A DNA stretch of 38,438 bases from Isoetes engelmannii (taxonomy: Eukaryota; Streptophyta; Lycopodiopsida; Isoetales; Isoetaceae), in contig JAANSK020166664.1 in the NCBI GenBank assembly GCA_011763485.2, positions 1 to 38,438 of the forward strand, given 5' to 3'. Of the stretch, positions 21,024 through 33,233 are shown piece after piece. Below the pieces are notes generated by a model. It was not told where the DNA came from, did not search any database, and saw nothing but the letters and a program-made list of their open reading frames with translations. Every line of letters starts with the position of its first letter. Positions within the stretch are counted from its first letter, which is position 1. Made by a program: the position numbers and the translations under genes.

Positions 21024-24000
21024 TTATCTTGAAACTCGCCAAATGCGTCTGCATCTGAACACTTTATAAACCAACCAAGAAAATGCAACTAAGATACACA
21101 ATACGTTTAAGATTGGCAACGTTCTTTCCTGGTTGCCAGAAGAATTTATATGCCAGTTCTGTTTAAATGGCTCATGCCAAAATAATCTACCTTTTCTACC
21201 AGTAAAACTATAGCGTCTACTAAGACCTTGTTCATCTAACCCAGCAAATACATTATCCCACTTTTGACTGTTTGGCATACTCTTCAGAGCATTGGGGAGG
21301 TCCAAGATGAGAGCTAGAAGTAGACTTGACCAATTTGAAACTACTTTCTGTAAACAACCATACTCTCATTGAGGACAGCAAATATTTCCAATATCATGAT
21401 GAAACATGGCATATACCTCAAGCGCAAGTGAAGTAGTTGGATTGAACATTCGAAAACAATCTGCATCTTGTGCCTCTGAATCTCCATAAATCTATTGTGA
21501 AATGTGATAGGATAAGTATATTTTGAGAGTATGAAGCTACTTTTAGCTCGTTCTTCCATATGAAACGAACTTATTAGAAATTGAGCACATACCTCAAATG
21601 TAAGTGCAATAGGTACTCTTAGTGAATCATACATATAATCAGTTGCTGTACCATGTGCAACATATCTGCAAAAGGTATGCTTTATCGTACACATGTTTCT
21701 AACTGTAGAATAACAAATGCATAATATCTTGTCATGCAAAAAACAAATATAGTCCCTTATTGTATAGTGGAAGTTGCTAGAATGACAAAATTGATTATCG
21801 AACTTGAATGGCTCATCCCAACGAGATAGGCCTTCTAAAGGTAAATGCAGTTATGAGTGTAATTACGATTAAATTATGGATGCAAAGCAGAGTGTAACAG
21901 GGTGTTATATTGTTATATAAAAAAATTTCTGGATGATGTACCAAGGTACGGGTGATGAGATGGAGGAAAAACATGGGCTATAAATTAGCTTACCCAACTG
22001 AACCGCCACCTGAACCTACGACACAGCTATTATTGCAATGCAGCCTATTCAAGTTGTTCAGTAGGTAATTCATAATTTCCCCTCCAGCATCATCTGGAAT
22101 AGCCCTCTTATGGTCATATGGCATGAATAGTGCCTGCAAAGCATTGGCTAAATTTTAAAAAGATAAACAACCTAAGCAATGGCTGTTATGCAAAATCAGT
22201 CGTGATAGTTATTATTATCCTTGGATCTCTATGAAAGCAATTCCCAAGTCACATCTTAAAGCACGAATACAAAGGAGTTTATTGAATGGGGGAGTCTTAT
22301 AGTTGCCATAACGAAAGGAATGTATGGCTGGCTCATCCTGAACCTGTTACAGGGCACCCATATTGGCATAAAGCAACGATCTAAGGAAACCATTCCTCAG
22401 ATTGCCAATAGCTGACAATTAAAGATGCTAAGCGCCTCAGGAATAGATGGTTCTCACAAGCGCCTTTGTATGTGGAAAGACACATATATGGCATAATCCC
22501 ATATCCTTTATGTTCTTTCAAGTATAGACAACCACTTTTTTGAAATTGAAATACCTCCTGAGATGAATATTTACATTAAACGGACTAAGATCTGTCCAAG
22601 GCTTGCCTATTTCTGATTTCTATTTGAAACAATACTCTCTAAAAGGACCAGTTTCATTTCGATTATCCATTACAGTAGTATACGAATCATATAACCATGC
22701 ATTTCAGAATCAAGATTCTGGCTTGTCATATACCTGCATTCCAGAATGAACGTTCACCCAAAGATGGGGTCGAAATGACTTCGCAATTTGTTGTAAGATT
22801 CTGACTTCGGGTTCACTGAATGGTTCCGTTCCCGGATTTTCTTCATTGGGATCATAGTCCTGGAAAAAACCTCCACGTCTTTAAAAACCTTTCATGTTCA
22901 CAATGTAACAGGACACATGCTGCATTAAGTGTCAAGCTAGCAAATAAAATTTCCACCAAGAAGATAATGCTTTGTCAACAATATTTCACAGTTTTACCTT
23001 TTCCCTGTTTCCCCAACTTACACCCCAGTTGCGATTTGTATCTACACCTCTACCTGTAATGTTCCTTAATCAAAGCAACTTATATGCCTCACATATGTAG
23101 ATTTAGTTGGATAATATTAAATTATTCAGAAACAAATAAAAAAATATGCAGCAGAGTCTCCTCGTTCCCTATAGCCAGGTTAGAAAATTCCTTTCCGAGT
23201 TTTGCTCTCTAGTTTAGCCCTTCGTTCCAGTGATCGAAATTTACAAGGCTTACAATCTTCATACTTTCAAGGAATTTCATTTTGACCAAGTAGCTTACTA
23301 CAAGGAGCGATGATATGGGTGTGCATACAGCATGATGCAAACAAACCCTTCATATTGCACTGGTTCGCTTGTTTATGGATGGGAATAAAGTTTTGGAATC
23401 ACATAGTACCATGTGCATAAACATGTTAAAGATTCAAAACGGTAATAGATTAGGTAAGTTTTACTTACGTACAATGAATTTGTAAATCTTCTGGTGTTCC
23501 TCTATTTCATGATACGTTTTCTCTTGTTCAGGTGTTATTATTTATCTCATTTAACTAAACAATTGAATGGCTTAAAATATCATAGGTTTGATAAAAGGGA
23601 AGCTAAACATGTGTTCATATAAGTGATTAATGACCCTCTAGACTAACTTAAAGCCGAAATATTCTTCTCCACTCCATGTTCAAAAAGATGTATACACACA
23701 TTCCTAGGCTAACTAATATGATAAGTGTTTTACCATTTTTCCGCTCGCAAAGGTTACCATTCTCCACAATTTTACGTCCATTAGCATTTTCCATTGGCAC
23801 AACCTAGAACAAAAGCCAATTACTTGCCTGTGCTTGTTACAGTTTCTCTCATGATCTCTTCTTTTTTACTCTAAGATAGGTTGAATCCTATGCAAAGCAG
23901 AAAGGTTTTGATTCAAATCAAAAGTACGATACCTTAATTACAAGCTTTGAGAAGATCTTTTTCATAATAGGATTATTAACAGCAATATCTTTGTGATGTT

Positions 24001-24813
24001 CCCCACCTAAGATTTGTAATAACCTTAAAGCTACTTCTGAGGTTACCATTTCCCTTCCGTGCTGTCCAAAATCCTGCAGGTACATTGTTTTCACATCTTA
24101 ACGTGCATAAGATAGAATGTATCATAATAATAGTACTTAATGGATCAGGATGTACTAGCAAAATTCGAAGCTTGCTTTCAGCATCAATGCTCGTACCACC
24201 TGGTTCGAAGGTTACAATGGCCATTTCACATGAATATCCATTTGTTTCAGATCTTTCTATATCCATCTAAGCACCACATATCCATGTGAAATGGCTGAGG
24301 GATTGAAGAAAAATGACACCAATAAATTCAATAAAAATAAGCACTACCTTCATGAGTGTCGGATGGCGAGCAACCAGGTTATCCAGTTGTTCCAATAGTA
24401 CATCACTATATGTTGCCATAATATCATTCAGCACAAAGGACATCCCAGTTAACAAATCATGGCGGTAAGAACTACAAATTGCTTACACAAACAAACCTTT
24501 TGTGGTACAGTGTATAATTAGGATTTGATATGGACTCCATTGCTGGTTTCCGTCTCAAGTATCCATTTTGTGGCTGCAACACATAAGCTGCATTCAACTG
24601 AGTCTCTTTTCTAAGAGCAAGAACTTGATGGAATACTAAATAAGAATTGGCATAGCCAGAAGCTTATTGACATACTCAAAATTAACCATTCCGCATTTTA
24701 GCCACAAAAATGGAGAAAGAACAATGGGTAATGGTCAAGTGCACCTCTAAAATAGTTGCAGTGATGCCATTTGCGAGCATGTAGACGATGACGGAAAAGC
24801 GCAGCAATATCAT
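21024..24813 (-). CDS. M14-family zinc carboxypeptidase, signal peptide and C-terminal membrane anchor
   Basis: Twelve exons, given 5' to 3' on the minus strand: 24813-24745, 24573-24497, 24471-24348, 24266-24156, 24073-23933, 23803-23734, 23053-22998, 22859-22734, 22133-21994, 21665-21593, 21491-21417 and 21347-21024. All are GT-AG, total 1,386 nt, 461 aa. Residues 1-20 (MILLRFSVIVYMLANGITA) look like a signal peptide. The M14 zinc site is complete: H132 and E135 in QHGRE, and H253 in NVHSGM. The substrate Arg lies in DTNRNWG (R205), and the general-base Glu is E329 in IALTFE. FSEPEVR and GSGGGSVG are further family blocks. A hydrophobic helix (about 431-451) then an Arg-rich end gives a type I membrane topology. 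It resembles the Arabidopsis At5g42320 carboxypeptidase group, from memory. It would trim C-terminal residues from peptides in the secretory pathway or at the cell surface; the natural substrate is unknown. No breaks. Confidence 0.92.
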
Positions 24814-25202
24814 GGTCAACAGATCTCAATAAGCCATAGGTAAATGTCATGTTATTTTGAATGTATTTATGGCCGCTATTTTTGGATTCCCTTGTTTTTC
24901 AAAAAGTGAATTAGGCAGATGACATTGACTAAGATGTACATTTTTCCTCTAGCATTTTTCTCCAATGTCAAAAGCAAAAGCAGGGCTCCAATTTAGTGGC
25001 CCACCGAACTGGAAAAAATGCCGCCCTTGCATTTTATATTACCGGATTTCTAGATTTTTTGGAGCCTATTTTCCGGAATTCTTTGGTTGTTTTTTGCAAA
25101 AATGGCCAAAAAATCGTCGAAAATTATTTAATCTAATCGGATATTTTTAAGGATGGCCGGATTTTTTGGGACCAAAACCCCTATTTTCGAACCTTAGAAA
25201 AG

Positions 25203-25254
25203 ACATGCCTGTAAACGTACTATCTTGGACATGCCTGTAAACGTACTATCTTGG
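25203..25254. repeat. exact tandem duplication of 26 bp
   Basis: The unit ACATGCCTGTAAACGTACTA plus TCTTGG occurs twice with no differences, so the duplication is recent or recently corrected. Confidence 0.9.
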
Positions 25255-25379
25255 CGAAGAAAATAGCAAAGAAATATCCTATAGTACTTATCTAGATGGA
25301 GAAGAGTCTCTAGCAATTAGACACTCCAGCAAATTTGGCATAATTCTTTTCATGTAGTGCTCACGTACTTATGGCTATA

Positions 25380-25530
25380 TGTGATCAGATAGGTTTGAGA
25401 TTCAAACCTCTATACTATCAGGGTTGGTTAATCATGTAAGTTGTTTGTAATGTAGTACATTTATTACTATTCGGGTTTCTGAAAAACCTTCAAGGCACTG
25501 GTTTTTTATCCTAATAATATATGCCATTTT
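25380..25530. repeat. dispersed repeat, copy 2
   Basis: Related to 20500-20660 by the GTAAGTTGTTTGTAATGTA segment and the TTTTTTATCCTAATAATA end. It lies on the other side of the carboxypeptidase gene in the same orientation. Confidence 0.5.
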
Positions 25531-26149
25531 AGCCTCCATGAACAATATAATTCGATTCAAATGAATTCTTCAATCAAGCTATTGGTGCTAAAGTGCTGGC
25601 TCTCTCTAGGAGCATATTATGTGTAATCCTCCACATTGTGATCGACAAACTAACTCCAGCCATGACCTCAAGCTGGAGTCTAGTCGGGGACTAATATGTA
25701 GTCCAACAATTATTCTAGCCAGGGCTACAAATCCACAACTAGAACCCAGTTGCCTCCTTCAATGACGATTAATGTGTAACCCTCATTGAGACTGCACCTA
25801 TGAGCCATCAATCAACTAGGTAGAAATGTTTGCTATTAATTGGAGACTAATGTTGCGTAACCTTAATTTGAGGTGCAACTAGGCCTAACCAGCTAGAGAC
25901 AATTGGAGCCATTTTGCAATTGCAAGTGAACACCTGATTTATGGTGCAATTAACTCAAATTGGAGCCATCTATAGTTTTTCTTTCTTTCGTTCTCTTTTC
26001 TTTGTTTAGCAAGCTTGCCTAACCCGATGTACAAGAATTCTTTGAATTCCAGCCTGTCTGTGTGGGTGTCCACGTCATCCTAAACACTTCTATCCAGGCT
26101 ATATATGCAATGTACAACAGTGATAAAGCAGAGTTTTATGACTAGGCCC

Positions 26150-26640
26150 ACTAGTCACACTTGTTCAAGGTCTTAATGAAACTCGTGCTTCTGTGTGGGG
26201 TGGATGAGGGTGAAATGTCATGTGAAAAATCATATAAGAAGTCGTGGCGAAATGCATGAAAAGGTGCGTGTGTGATATCGTGCAAAGAAGCGGGCCAAAA
26301 ATTGTGTATCTGATGGTCTAAAAATCGTGTCATGCAAAATATCGTGTGAATGGGTGTGCCAAAAATCGTGTGGGGTAGGCGAAATCGTGGTCGTGTGAAA
26401 AATCGTGTAAGAGATCATGGTGGATGTCGGAAACAAATGCGAGTGTGCTATCGTGCAAATAATCGTTCCAAAATTCGTGTGAAAGATCGTATCGTGTAAA
26501 AAATCGGGTAACCCATCGGGTAACAAAAAAACATCTGTAGTGGTAACCGGAGCCGTAAAACCAAGTAAAAAGAATATGTATAAAGAGAATATAGTGGCAG
26601 GAAGTGAGAAATTCAGAGAGGATCATGGAAAATAATCTGC
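26150..26640 (-). repeat. degenerate ATCGTG-motif array in the fossil's 3' region
   Basis: Plus-strand sequence repeats variants of AAAAATCGTGTGAAAG about a dozen times at irregular 15-40-base spacing. The same hexamer recurs at 27870-27970 and 29500-29600 within the element. Apparent open frames here are by-products of the repeat. Confidence 0.65.
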
Positions 26641-26713
26641 AGGGTGAGAGAATTAGAATGGAGTATCTATGAAAATGACTAAAGAGGATGCAAGGGGAGA
26701 TGAAACGGATGGC

Positions 26714-27868
26714 TCAGTAGGAGTGGAAGACGGAGGATGAGGTGGAGAAGACAGATGATATGAGCGTAGTCGGGAGCCGTTGACATGTGCAGGGATGGGT
26801 GTACCATCCTGTTCTTACAATTGGAACACTCCGGAAAACGGATTTGCTTGGGTTCGAAAAGGGCCCAACCATCGAAATTTCAGCTTGCAGAGTGTACTCT
26901 GTAGCAGGAATCAAATAGCAAGACAGTATCATCTATGCAGAAGAGTTTCTTTCAAAGTTTTTTATCGTGCCACTTTTGTCTTTGGCTCTTCCCAGCCAGC
27001 ACACGCAGGTACGCATCCCGGCAAGCTTCATCCAGTTGTTGTACGTAGTTGATAGACACGTTCAGCAAGGGCAGCTGAAGGATTTCGAGTCGTGGCAAGC
27101 TTGAACTGAAGAATAGGCAGTTGAAATTGAAAACGCAGACTCGCTTCTTGCCGCACCAACTTAAAAGAAGTTTGCCCGGTTACCACCTTGAAAGTTGTAT
27201 TGTAAGCCCAAAAAACAGTTGGTAATTTCTCCTGCCAGTTGGTGCGTGTCGAATCACAGTTTTTCTTAAGCATATAGATCAATATTTACTCTCCGCCAAG
27301 CCATTTCCTTGAGGGTGGTACGCCATGCTCTTGTTATGGTGGATCTTTAGATACTGAGTGAGATTCGAAATGGTGCGATTAACAAAATGAACTCCTCGAT
27401 CACTGACCAACTCGACCGTGCAACCAAATCGTGTGATCACTTGATTGTAAAGCACCTTAGCTGTACTGGCTACCTCTGCCCCCTTTGTTGCATAATCCGT
27501 GATTACCAAAATATAGCGAGCACGAGTATGCTGAGCAGGAAGATCTTTTGGACCGACAAAATCCATGCCCCACATATGGCGAATGGAGTAGGAACAACGA
27601 CAGGTTGCAGGGATAAAGCATCCCGAGCAATGGGTCATCCCATTTGTTGACATGGATCGCACTGGCGGGCAATAGAATGAGCATCCTTGAAGAGTGTGGG
27701 CCACCAGTAACCCGCCAAAAGTAACTTCCTGACTGTATTGTCCCCACTAAAATGACCACCACCAGGTCCGGCATGGGCTTGTTGCAGCAAGTTATCCTGC
27801 TCATGGGACAAAACACAGTGCCTGAAGACCTGATCAGTACCCGCCCGATATAAAACATCTTCGATCAT
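26714..27868 (-). mobile_element. integrase region of the Ty3/gypsy fossil
   Basis: A zinc-finger-type block (about 27868-27635; HAGPGGGHFSGDNTVRK, CDPCQQMG), then the catalytic core (27704-27279; MDFVGP, LVITDYATKG, SDRGVHFVN, MAYHPQGNGLAE) and the C-terminal part (27282-26714). Order and content are typical for Ty3/gypsy integrase. Recorded as a fossil only. Confidence 0.85.
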
Positions 27869-28074
27869 CGTTGGGAGAGGGCGTGCTTTCTATCGTGCAT
27901 TGGGTCGTGTCAATAGGTGTGTCCATGGTCGTGCCCTGCATCGTGGGCACAGTCGTGCTGAGAAAGACGGGTGCATCCGGGAAATAATCATATGTGCCAA
28001 CTAATGGGTCATCATTTTGGAGTCGTGAAAGGTAATCGGGCACAGTGTGCGACTTGCCAGGTTTAGGAATGATA

Positions 28075-29763
28075 TCAAATGTGCAGTAATAAGATCAACC
28101 AGGCAATCCGACCCGTGGGCGTTGTCCTGTTTATCAAATATAACAAGGTCTGGTGATCAACCAATAACTTAATCTGGCTTTCCAATAGGTAGTGCCTGAA
28201 TTTCTTAACAGCAAAGATCAGCCCGAGGGCTTCCCATTCTATAGTAGAATAATTCTTCTCAGCCTGATTGAACTTGCGGCTGGAAAAGCGTATGGGTTTA
28301 TCCAATTTAGCAGAATACAGTCGAGCCAGGACCGCTCCAATAGCAAATGTTGAGGCATCGACATGCACATGGAATGGTCTACTCCAATCAGGTTTAGTGA
28401 GTACCAGGGCTTGTGTGACTAGCAGCTTCAATTTTGCAAAAGAGTCTTCAGCTTCTGCTGACCATTTTCACGAACAGTCATCACCTATGAGCTTATGCAA
28501 TGGAGCAGTCACAGGAGCCAAAGCTGGAATGAATGTGCTATAGTAGTTAATTTTGCCCATGAAGCTTATGGTTTCCTTCATATTGCGTGGAGCCCGTGCT
28601 GTCATAATACAACTTATTTTGGCATGGTCAATAGTGATTCCTTGTTCACTGACCACATGCCCCAAGAGAGCACCCGATGTTACACAGAAGGAGCTTTTTT
28701 TAGGATTCAGGCTGATGCCCCTGTCAGCACTTCTTTGAAAGATCTGAGCTAACTGGATGAGGTGCGTGGAGCGGCTCCTGTAGATTAAAAAGTCATCTTG
28801 AAAGACTTGCAAAAAGGGATTGATGGTCATGAAATCACGAAACATACGGAGCATGATTCTCTGAAATGTGCTTGGTGAATTTGACAAGCCGAAGGGCATG
28901 ACCTTGTAAGCATAAGTCCCCCATGGCATGGTTAACGTAGTTTTGAGCTGGTCCTCTGGCCGTATAGATATCTGATTATAGCTAGAAAAGCCATCCATGA
29001 AAGAGTACATCTCATTGCCTGCAAGATCCTCCAAAACTTGGTCAGTGAAAGGCAGGGGGAAGTGATATCTTTCTGTATCAATATTTAGCTTACAATAGTC
29101 AACACAAACTCGAACCTTGCCATTCTTTTTAAATATGACCACTATGGGGCTCACCCACTCCGAGTGCTTGACCTCATAGATAAGCCCGGCAGTGAGCAGC
29201 TTGTGAATTTCTCCTTCAACATGCTCCTTGAAGTTAGGATTCAGCCTATACTGTCGCTGGTAAAGTGTTCGTGCATCAGGCTTCATGTGGATTGATAGTT
29301 GACCCAGAGCTGGATCAATCCCACGCAGGTCAGCGTAAGTCCAAGCAAAGATATGCTGGAATTCAGTCAGGAGCTTCAGTAAATCTGCACGAAAATCATG
29401 AGGAAGGCCGGCGGCAATGCGCACTGATTGTTCAAAGCCAATATCAAATACCTCCAGCAGAGAGGTATCGATGTGTAGTTGCAAGACAGTTTCGACTATC
29501 GTGTGGGCAGGCGGGTGAAAAATCGTTGGTGGATTCAAAGGATGCAGAGTGAAAGAATAATGGAGTGGCGGATGACAAATTTGTAGTGGAATAAAGATCG
29601 TGTGAATGTATGGAAGATGAAGACGGTGGTGCAGCATGTGTGGAAGGTAGAGCAAGTGCAGAAGTGAATTCAGGTGGAATATGTGAAGCCATTGTAGCGG
29701 GGAAGAGATTATCAGTGTTCTCAATGATAAGTAGACTAGAATTTGTAGCAGAAGATAAATCAA
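28075..29763 (-). mobile_element. reverse transcriptase and RNase H region of the Ty3/gypsy fossil
   Basis: The RT block (29763-28468) shows RVCVDYCKLN, MPWGTYAYKVMPFGLSNSP and LNPKKSSFCV...LLGHVVSEQGI. RNase H (28431-28075) shows PFHVHVDASTFAIGAVLAR and NYSTIEWEALGLIFAVKKFRHYL. The first part of the long frame (about 29763-29560) is low-complexity and not part of the RT fold. Recorded as a fossil only. Confidence 0.9.
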
Positions 29764-30099
29764 CAGGACAGGTTAGGTTTTATAGGGATCGACCATAGAT
29801 GAAGAAGATGTAGGAAAAGTAGATGCAATATTATCAAGAGGAACAAGAGATGAAAAAGAAATAGATGGTAGAGAAAGGACATCAGAAGTGGAAGCAGAAA
29901 CAAGTAGGATTATATCGACATGGTATGAATTGTGGAGTTGCAAGTTGAACACTGCTGCCAAAGCCTCATCATTGTAGAGATTGTTATTCCCAGGAATCAG
30001 AAGCAGATGTTGGTTGAGTAGAGCAAGTGGCAACCATTGCCGTATCATTATCGAGGTCGCTATCGGAAAAATAGCATTCTTTGTGATCCACTGAAATTA

Positions 30100-30656
30100 T
30101 GCGGCCCGTTGTAAGATCAAGGGTTACCGTGTAGCGTGCATCTGAGATTTCCAAGACATTTTGGCATCAGTTGTGTTGCCCTTCCTCTTGGCAGAGAGGG
30201 ACGTCCGATGAGCATCTCATAGTCTCTAGGGTCCTGATCTGGATGCAGAACCCCAAAATCAGCAGTGAAGTGCAGCTCACCAATGCGTAATTCTAGATTC
30301 GTGGCTATGCCTGAGGACTATAAATCGTGCCATTAGCCATTTTGATATCATAGGTGGGCGGGTGCAATATCATTGAGGAGCAGGTACTCCTGTCCTTCCA
30401 CGATGATTGGTACCAGAGTAGTGATGTCGAGGTCCGACGGCGGTGCTATTTGGAGGGTTTGGAGGTCCCGGCCGAATCCTTGGATATACCCCTCTACCTC
30501 CCTTTGGTCCTCCTCTGGGTCCTCGTCGATAAGGTCTTCGACGCCTTTCTTATCCTCATCCACTTCTTCTTCCTTATCCGACTCTTGTGCATGGCCATAT
30601 TGCAAAAGGAGGCGGGGCTTGACATTCATGGGCTGGATCAACGGTTCCTCTAACAC
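30100..30656 (-). mobile_element. protease-like and acidic linker region of the Ty3/gypsy fossil
   Basis: An acidic tract (30348-30656; KEEEVDEDKKGVEDL, DEDPEEDQREVEGY) is followed by text resembling the end of a retroviral-type aspartic protease, containing YEMLIGRP. It lies immediately before RT, as expected. Confidence 0.55.
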
Positions 30657-31334
30657 TGGTTGGGCTTTATAATAAAGGAATATTGCTAGGGCTGCATTCT
30701 AGGAGAAGTATCTTCTCCGCTTGAAGGTTGTGGCCATGTAGTCTGACATACGATTTGACCTATAATTGTTCAACAACTTCTTAACATTGGGTACATGACT
30801 CAAGGTTTCCTCAAGGGAGAGTTTAGGTACAAAGTACCCTATAAAAGGGGGGGACTTCCTGCAAGTGAGACCCTACTTTGTCGGGAATTCTTGCAAGACT
30901 TGTTGCTTGTTGGTAAAATGGGTTTCCTGCTAGGGTGGCCGAAAAATCAAACTTTTTCTAAAAGACATTGAAGAATAGGTTAACATCTACCTGAGCAACA
31001 TGCGGTGAGGTGCTCTACCAAGTGATGAAAGATGTAGTTGCCATGCTGAAGCTAAAGCCGGGAATGTCAAATAGACCTATGAACACCTTAGGGAGTTGGA
31101 AAATTGCCTCAAAACAGGAGCAAATGATGAATTACAAATTGGGGGGGAGGGGGGAAAAGAAACCCTAATTTTTAGATTTTAGGGTTAGGGAAACTCTGGT
31201 CTACTTGGGATACTATTAGACATTGTTGGCTTTATTTGAGGTTATAACGTTTAGTTGACTGTCTAACGGTCCAAATACAACAACTTTCATGTGATTTGGA
31301 GCTGGTATGGTCGAGTTATTGGACTCTAAAATTT

Positions 31335-31406
31335 GAGTATTCAGGATGTGCGCCAGAGGGCCATTAGGATGATTGTAATCTAGTTGTCGCGCACATCGTG
31401 AGTACT
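31335..31406. repeat. hairpin repeat copy A
   Basis: Arms 31335-31353 and 31389-31407 (GAGTATTCAGGATGTGCGC against GCGCACATCGTGAGTACT) match at 16 of 19 positions around a loop with AGAGGGCCATTAGGATGATT. Confidence 0.75.
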
Positions 31407-31540
31407 AGACATTCTTTTGGGGCCAATACTTAGTGAAATTGATGGTCTGATAGCACGTTCTTGCCCTACTCGAGTAGTAGAGTGCAGAACATGTCTTACT
31501 TTGCAGTTTTACTATATTTAGATAGGTTAAATATTAAGCT

Positions 31541-31610
31541 CGAACTCAGGATGTGCGCCAGAGGGCAATTAGAAGAATCCTAATGTAGCTCTCATGCACA
31601 TCATGAGTAC
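31541..31610. repeat. hairpin repeat copy B
   Basis: Same unit as copy A (CTCAGGATGTGCGCCAGAGG then GCACATCATGAGTACT), about 205 bp further on. Confidence 0.75.
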
Positions 31611-31932
31611 TGTGTATGTTTTTAGTCTATACTTTTGGTCTCAAGAGGAGGGGTTTTTTTTTCCATCACTCTCTTCTGTTTCGGACTAAATCAGTCGCCC
31701 TGCAAATGTACAACTTACAATTTGATGTTGAAGTTGTGCACATACTACGTTTCCTTCAGTCATAGGACCGTTCGATCATGATGATGTTAAAATCAAATCA
31801 ATTCAATTTAATACTTAACAACTTCCACTGAAGTGAATTATGCCTATGTTTAAATTAACATGTTTAAAGACATTACATCACAAGATTAACTTATATTAAC
31901 AAAATTCTCGAATACCTAAGAGATCCAATCTA

Positions 31933-33025
31933 CTATCCACTCCCCTTCTTGATGAATCTTGATAAGTGTAGGTCCTTGTTCATAAGTGTGGTCCTCTTGG
32001 CATGCACGGTGCAGGACAAAGAGTCCTTAAAGTTCTGCACTATCTCCGTTTTTGCTGCTTCTTGAATCGCCAGCAGCATGTCATTCGTCACTCTCAAGCT
32101 CTTCACGAATTCATCCATGATTTCCTTCAGGAGTCTTGCGAAGAGGGCTCGAGGTATTAGAAACCCATAACTCCTCTGGAAATATCGGATCTTCTTCATG
32201 GCTCGTGAGAAGAACGAAGCTCTTTTGCACTTCATGGGCTTCCTCGATGTTCAGGCTTATCGAGGTCTCAGGGTAGTTTGCTCCTTGGTAGGTCTGCTTC
32301 CCTCAATGTAATGAACTATGTTAGCATCATAGTACTTCTTCGAGGCTTCGTACATCTTCATCTACTCCTGATACTCCACCAGATTCTTCCTGTAATCCCT
32401 GTCTTGACGTAAGACATAGGACTCTCGTGTCGTCTTCAAGGGTTTCTTGCCCTTTCAAGTATCGGTTTCAACTCAGGGTAGGATGGGACCTCATATTCAA
32501 GGGAATTGAGTTCTGCCTGCTCCCCATTTCTAGCTCTCCCTCCAACATGTTGGTTTCCTTATTGTCTTTGGTATTCTTGCGTACTCCTCTGTGTTATAGT
32601 CTCACCTTGATAGCTGATACTCGTTTTCCAGGTCAGAGTCCGTGTCGAATCCTCGAGGGGTGGGCTCTTTGTCAGGCTCACAGTCTTCGATGGACATGCC
32701 CACCTTCCTCTTCTTCTTAATTGTGGTTTTGATTTTCTTTGGGGGATAGTCATCTTCCCGTTGTTCATCTTCCTCCGTGGCCTTCCCTTTTTCCTTTTCG
32801 TTTTTGTTTTTTCATTCTTTGTTCCGTGTTCTTCCTCCTCTCCTCCCTCTCATCATTGCATCTCGTTTCTCTGCACGCTCCAAGTTCCTGGCATGCCTCG
32901 CCTTCTTCTCCAGCTTGGTGGTGTCTTTGTTTAACTTCTTGAAGGGCAAGGACCTGCACGCTGGCTATTTCGAGCTGAGACATCTTTCTTGCAGTCCGTT
33001 TGGTGCGGGCCATGTCCGATATCAA
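31933..33025 (-). mobile_element. first ORF region of the fossil, with a histone H3-tail-like N-terminus
   Basis: The frame at 33025-32765 contains a Met (about 33013) followed by ARTKRTARK, then a helical segment (LEIASVQVLALQEVKQ) and a strongly charged Arg/Lys/Glu tract. Further frames at 32768-32559 and 32235-31933 continue the same strand and include a helical basic block (FARLLKEIMDEFVKSL, LLAIQEAAKTEIVQNF). Function is unknown. It may correspond to the extra ORF that some Athila/Tat/Ogre-type elements carry before gag. Recorded as a fossil only. Confidence 0.5.
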
Positions 33026-33233
33026 CTGAATCGAAGCTCAGATGCCTCAAAAGCGGCTCACAGGACAAGTGCAAGGGCAAAACAAAGTGAAACCTAATTG
33101 GGGGGTCGGGATCCATATTTATACGGTTGGGGAGTTTTAGGGTTTGGCATGGGAAAATAGTATTATCTAGCTATTTAGATAATGAGTGTTTGGTAGCTCC
33201 AAACATTATAATTCTTTAGGTCATTTTTAGTTT

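Larger units (their letters stand above)
24814..26149. other. upstream region of the carboxypeptidase gene, repeats but no gene
   Basis: No further coding exon was found. It contains a 26-bp exact tandem duplication (25203-25254), a copy of a dispersed repeat (25380-25530), and a stretch (about 25650-25980) in which phrases such as GGAGACTAATGTTG and GTAACC recur loosely. The promoter is presumably here, but no TATA box stands out. Confidence 0.4.
30670..31930 (-). mobile_element. non-coding spacer of the fossil, with hairpin repeats
   Basis: No reading frame is recognised across about 1.2 kb. It holds two of the four hairpin repeats of the element (near 31335 and 31541) and a G-rich tract near 31140-31160. 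A normal gag block would be expected near here and was not recognised. Confidence 0.45.

Noticed and set aside
26150-26640. A CRISPR-like array
   Set aside because: The ATCGTG units are irregular in length and spacing, with no conserved repeat/spacer structure, in a eukaryotic retroelement.
30408-30421. TTGGTACCAGAGTA resembling a tRNA-Met primer-binding site on the plus strand
   Set aside because: The surrounding element runs on the minus strand and no LTR ends nearby; the better primer site is at 33715-33728.
30354-30672. Two overlapping plus-strand frames about 99 aa each
   Set aside because: They oppose the acidic minus-strand block of the LTR fossil, and their Ser/Arg-rich text is a by-product of GAG/GAT-rich antisense.
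33013-33025. A histone H3 gene or fragment
   Set aside because: Only the first ten residues resemble H3; no histone fold follows, and the context is an LTR element.
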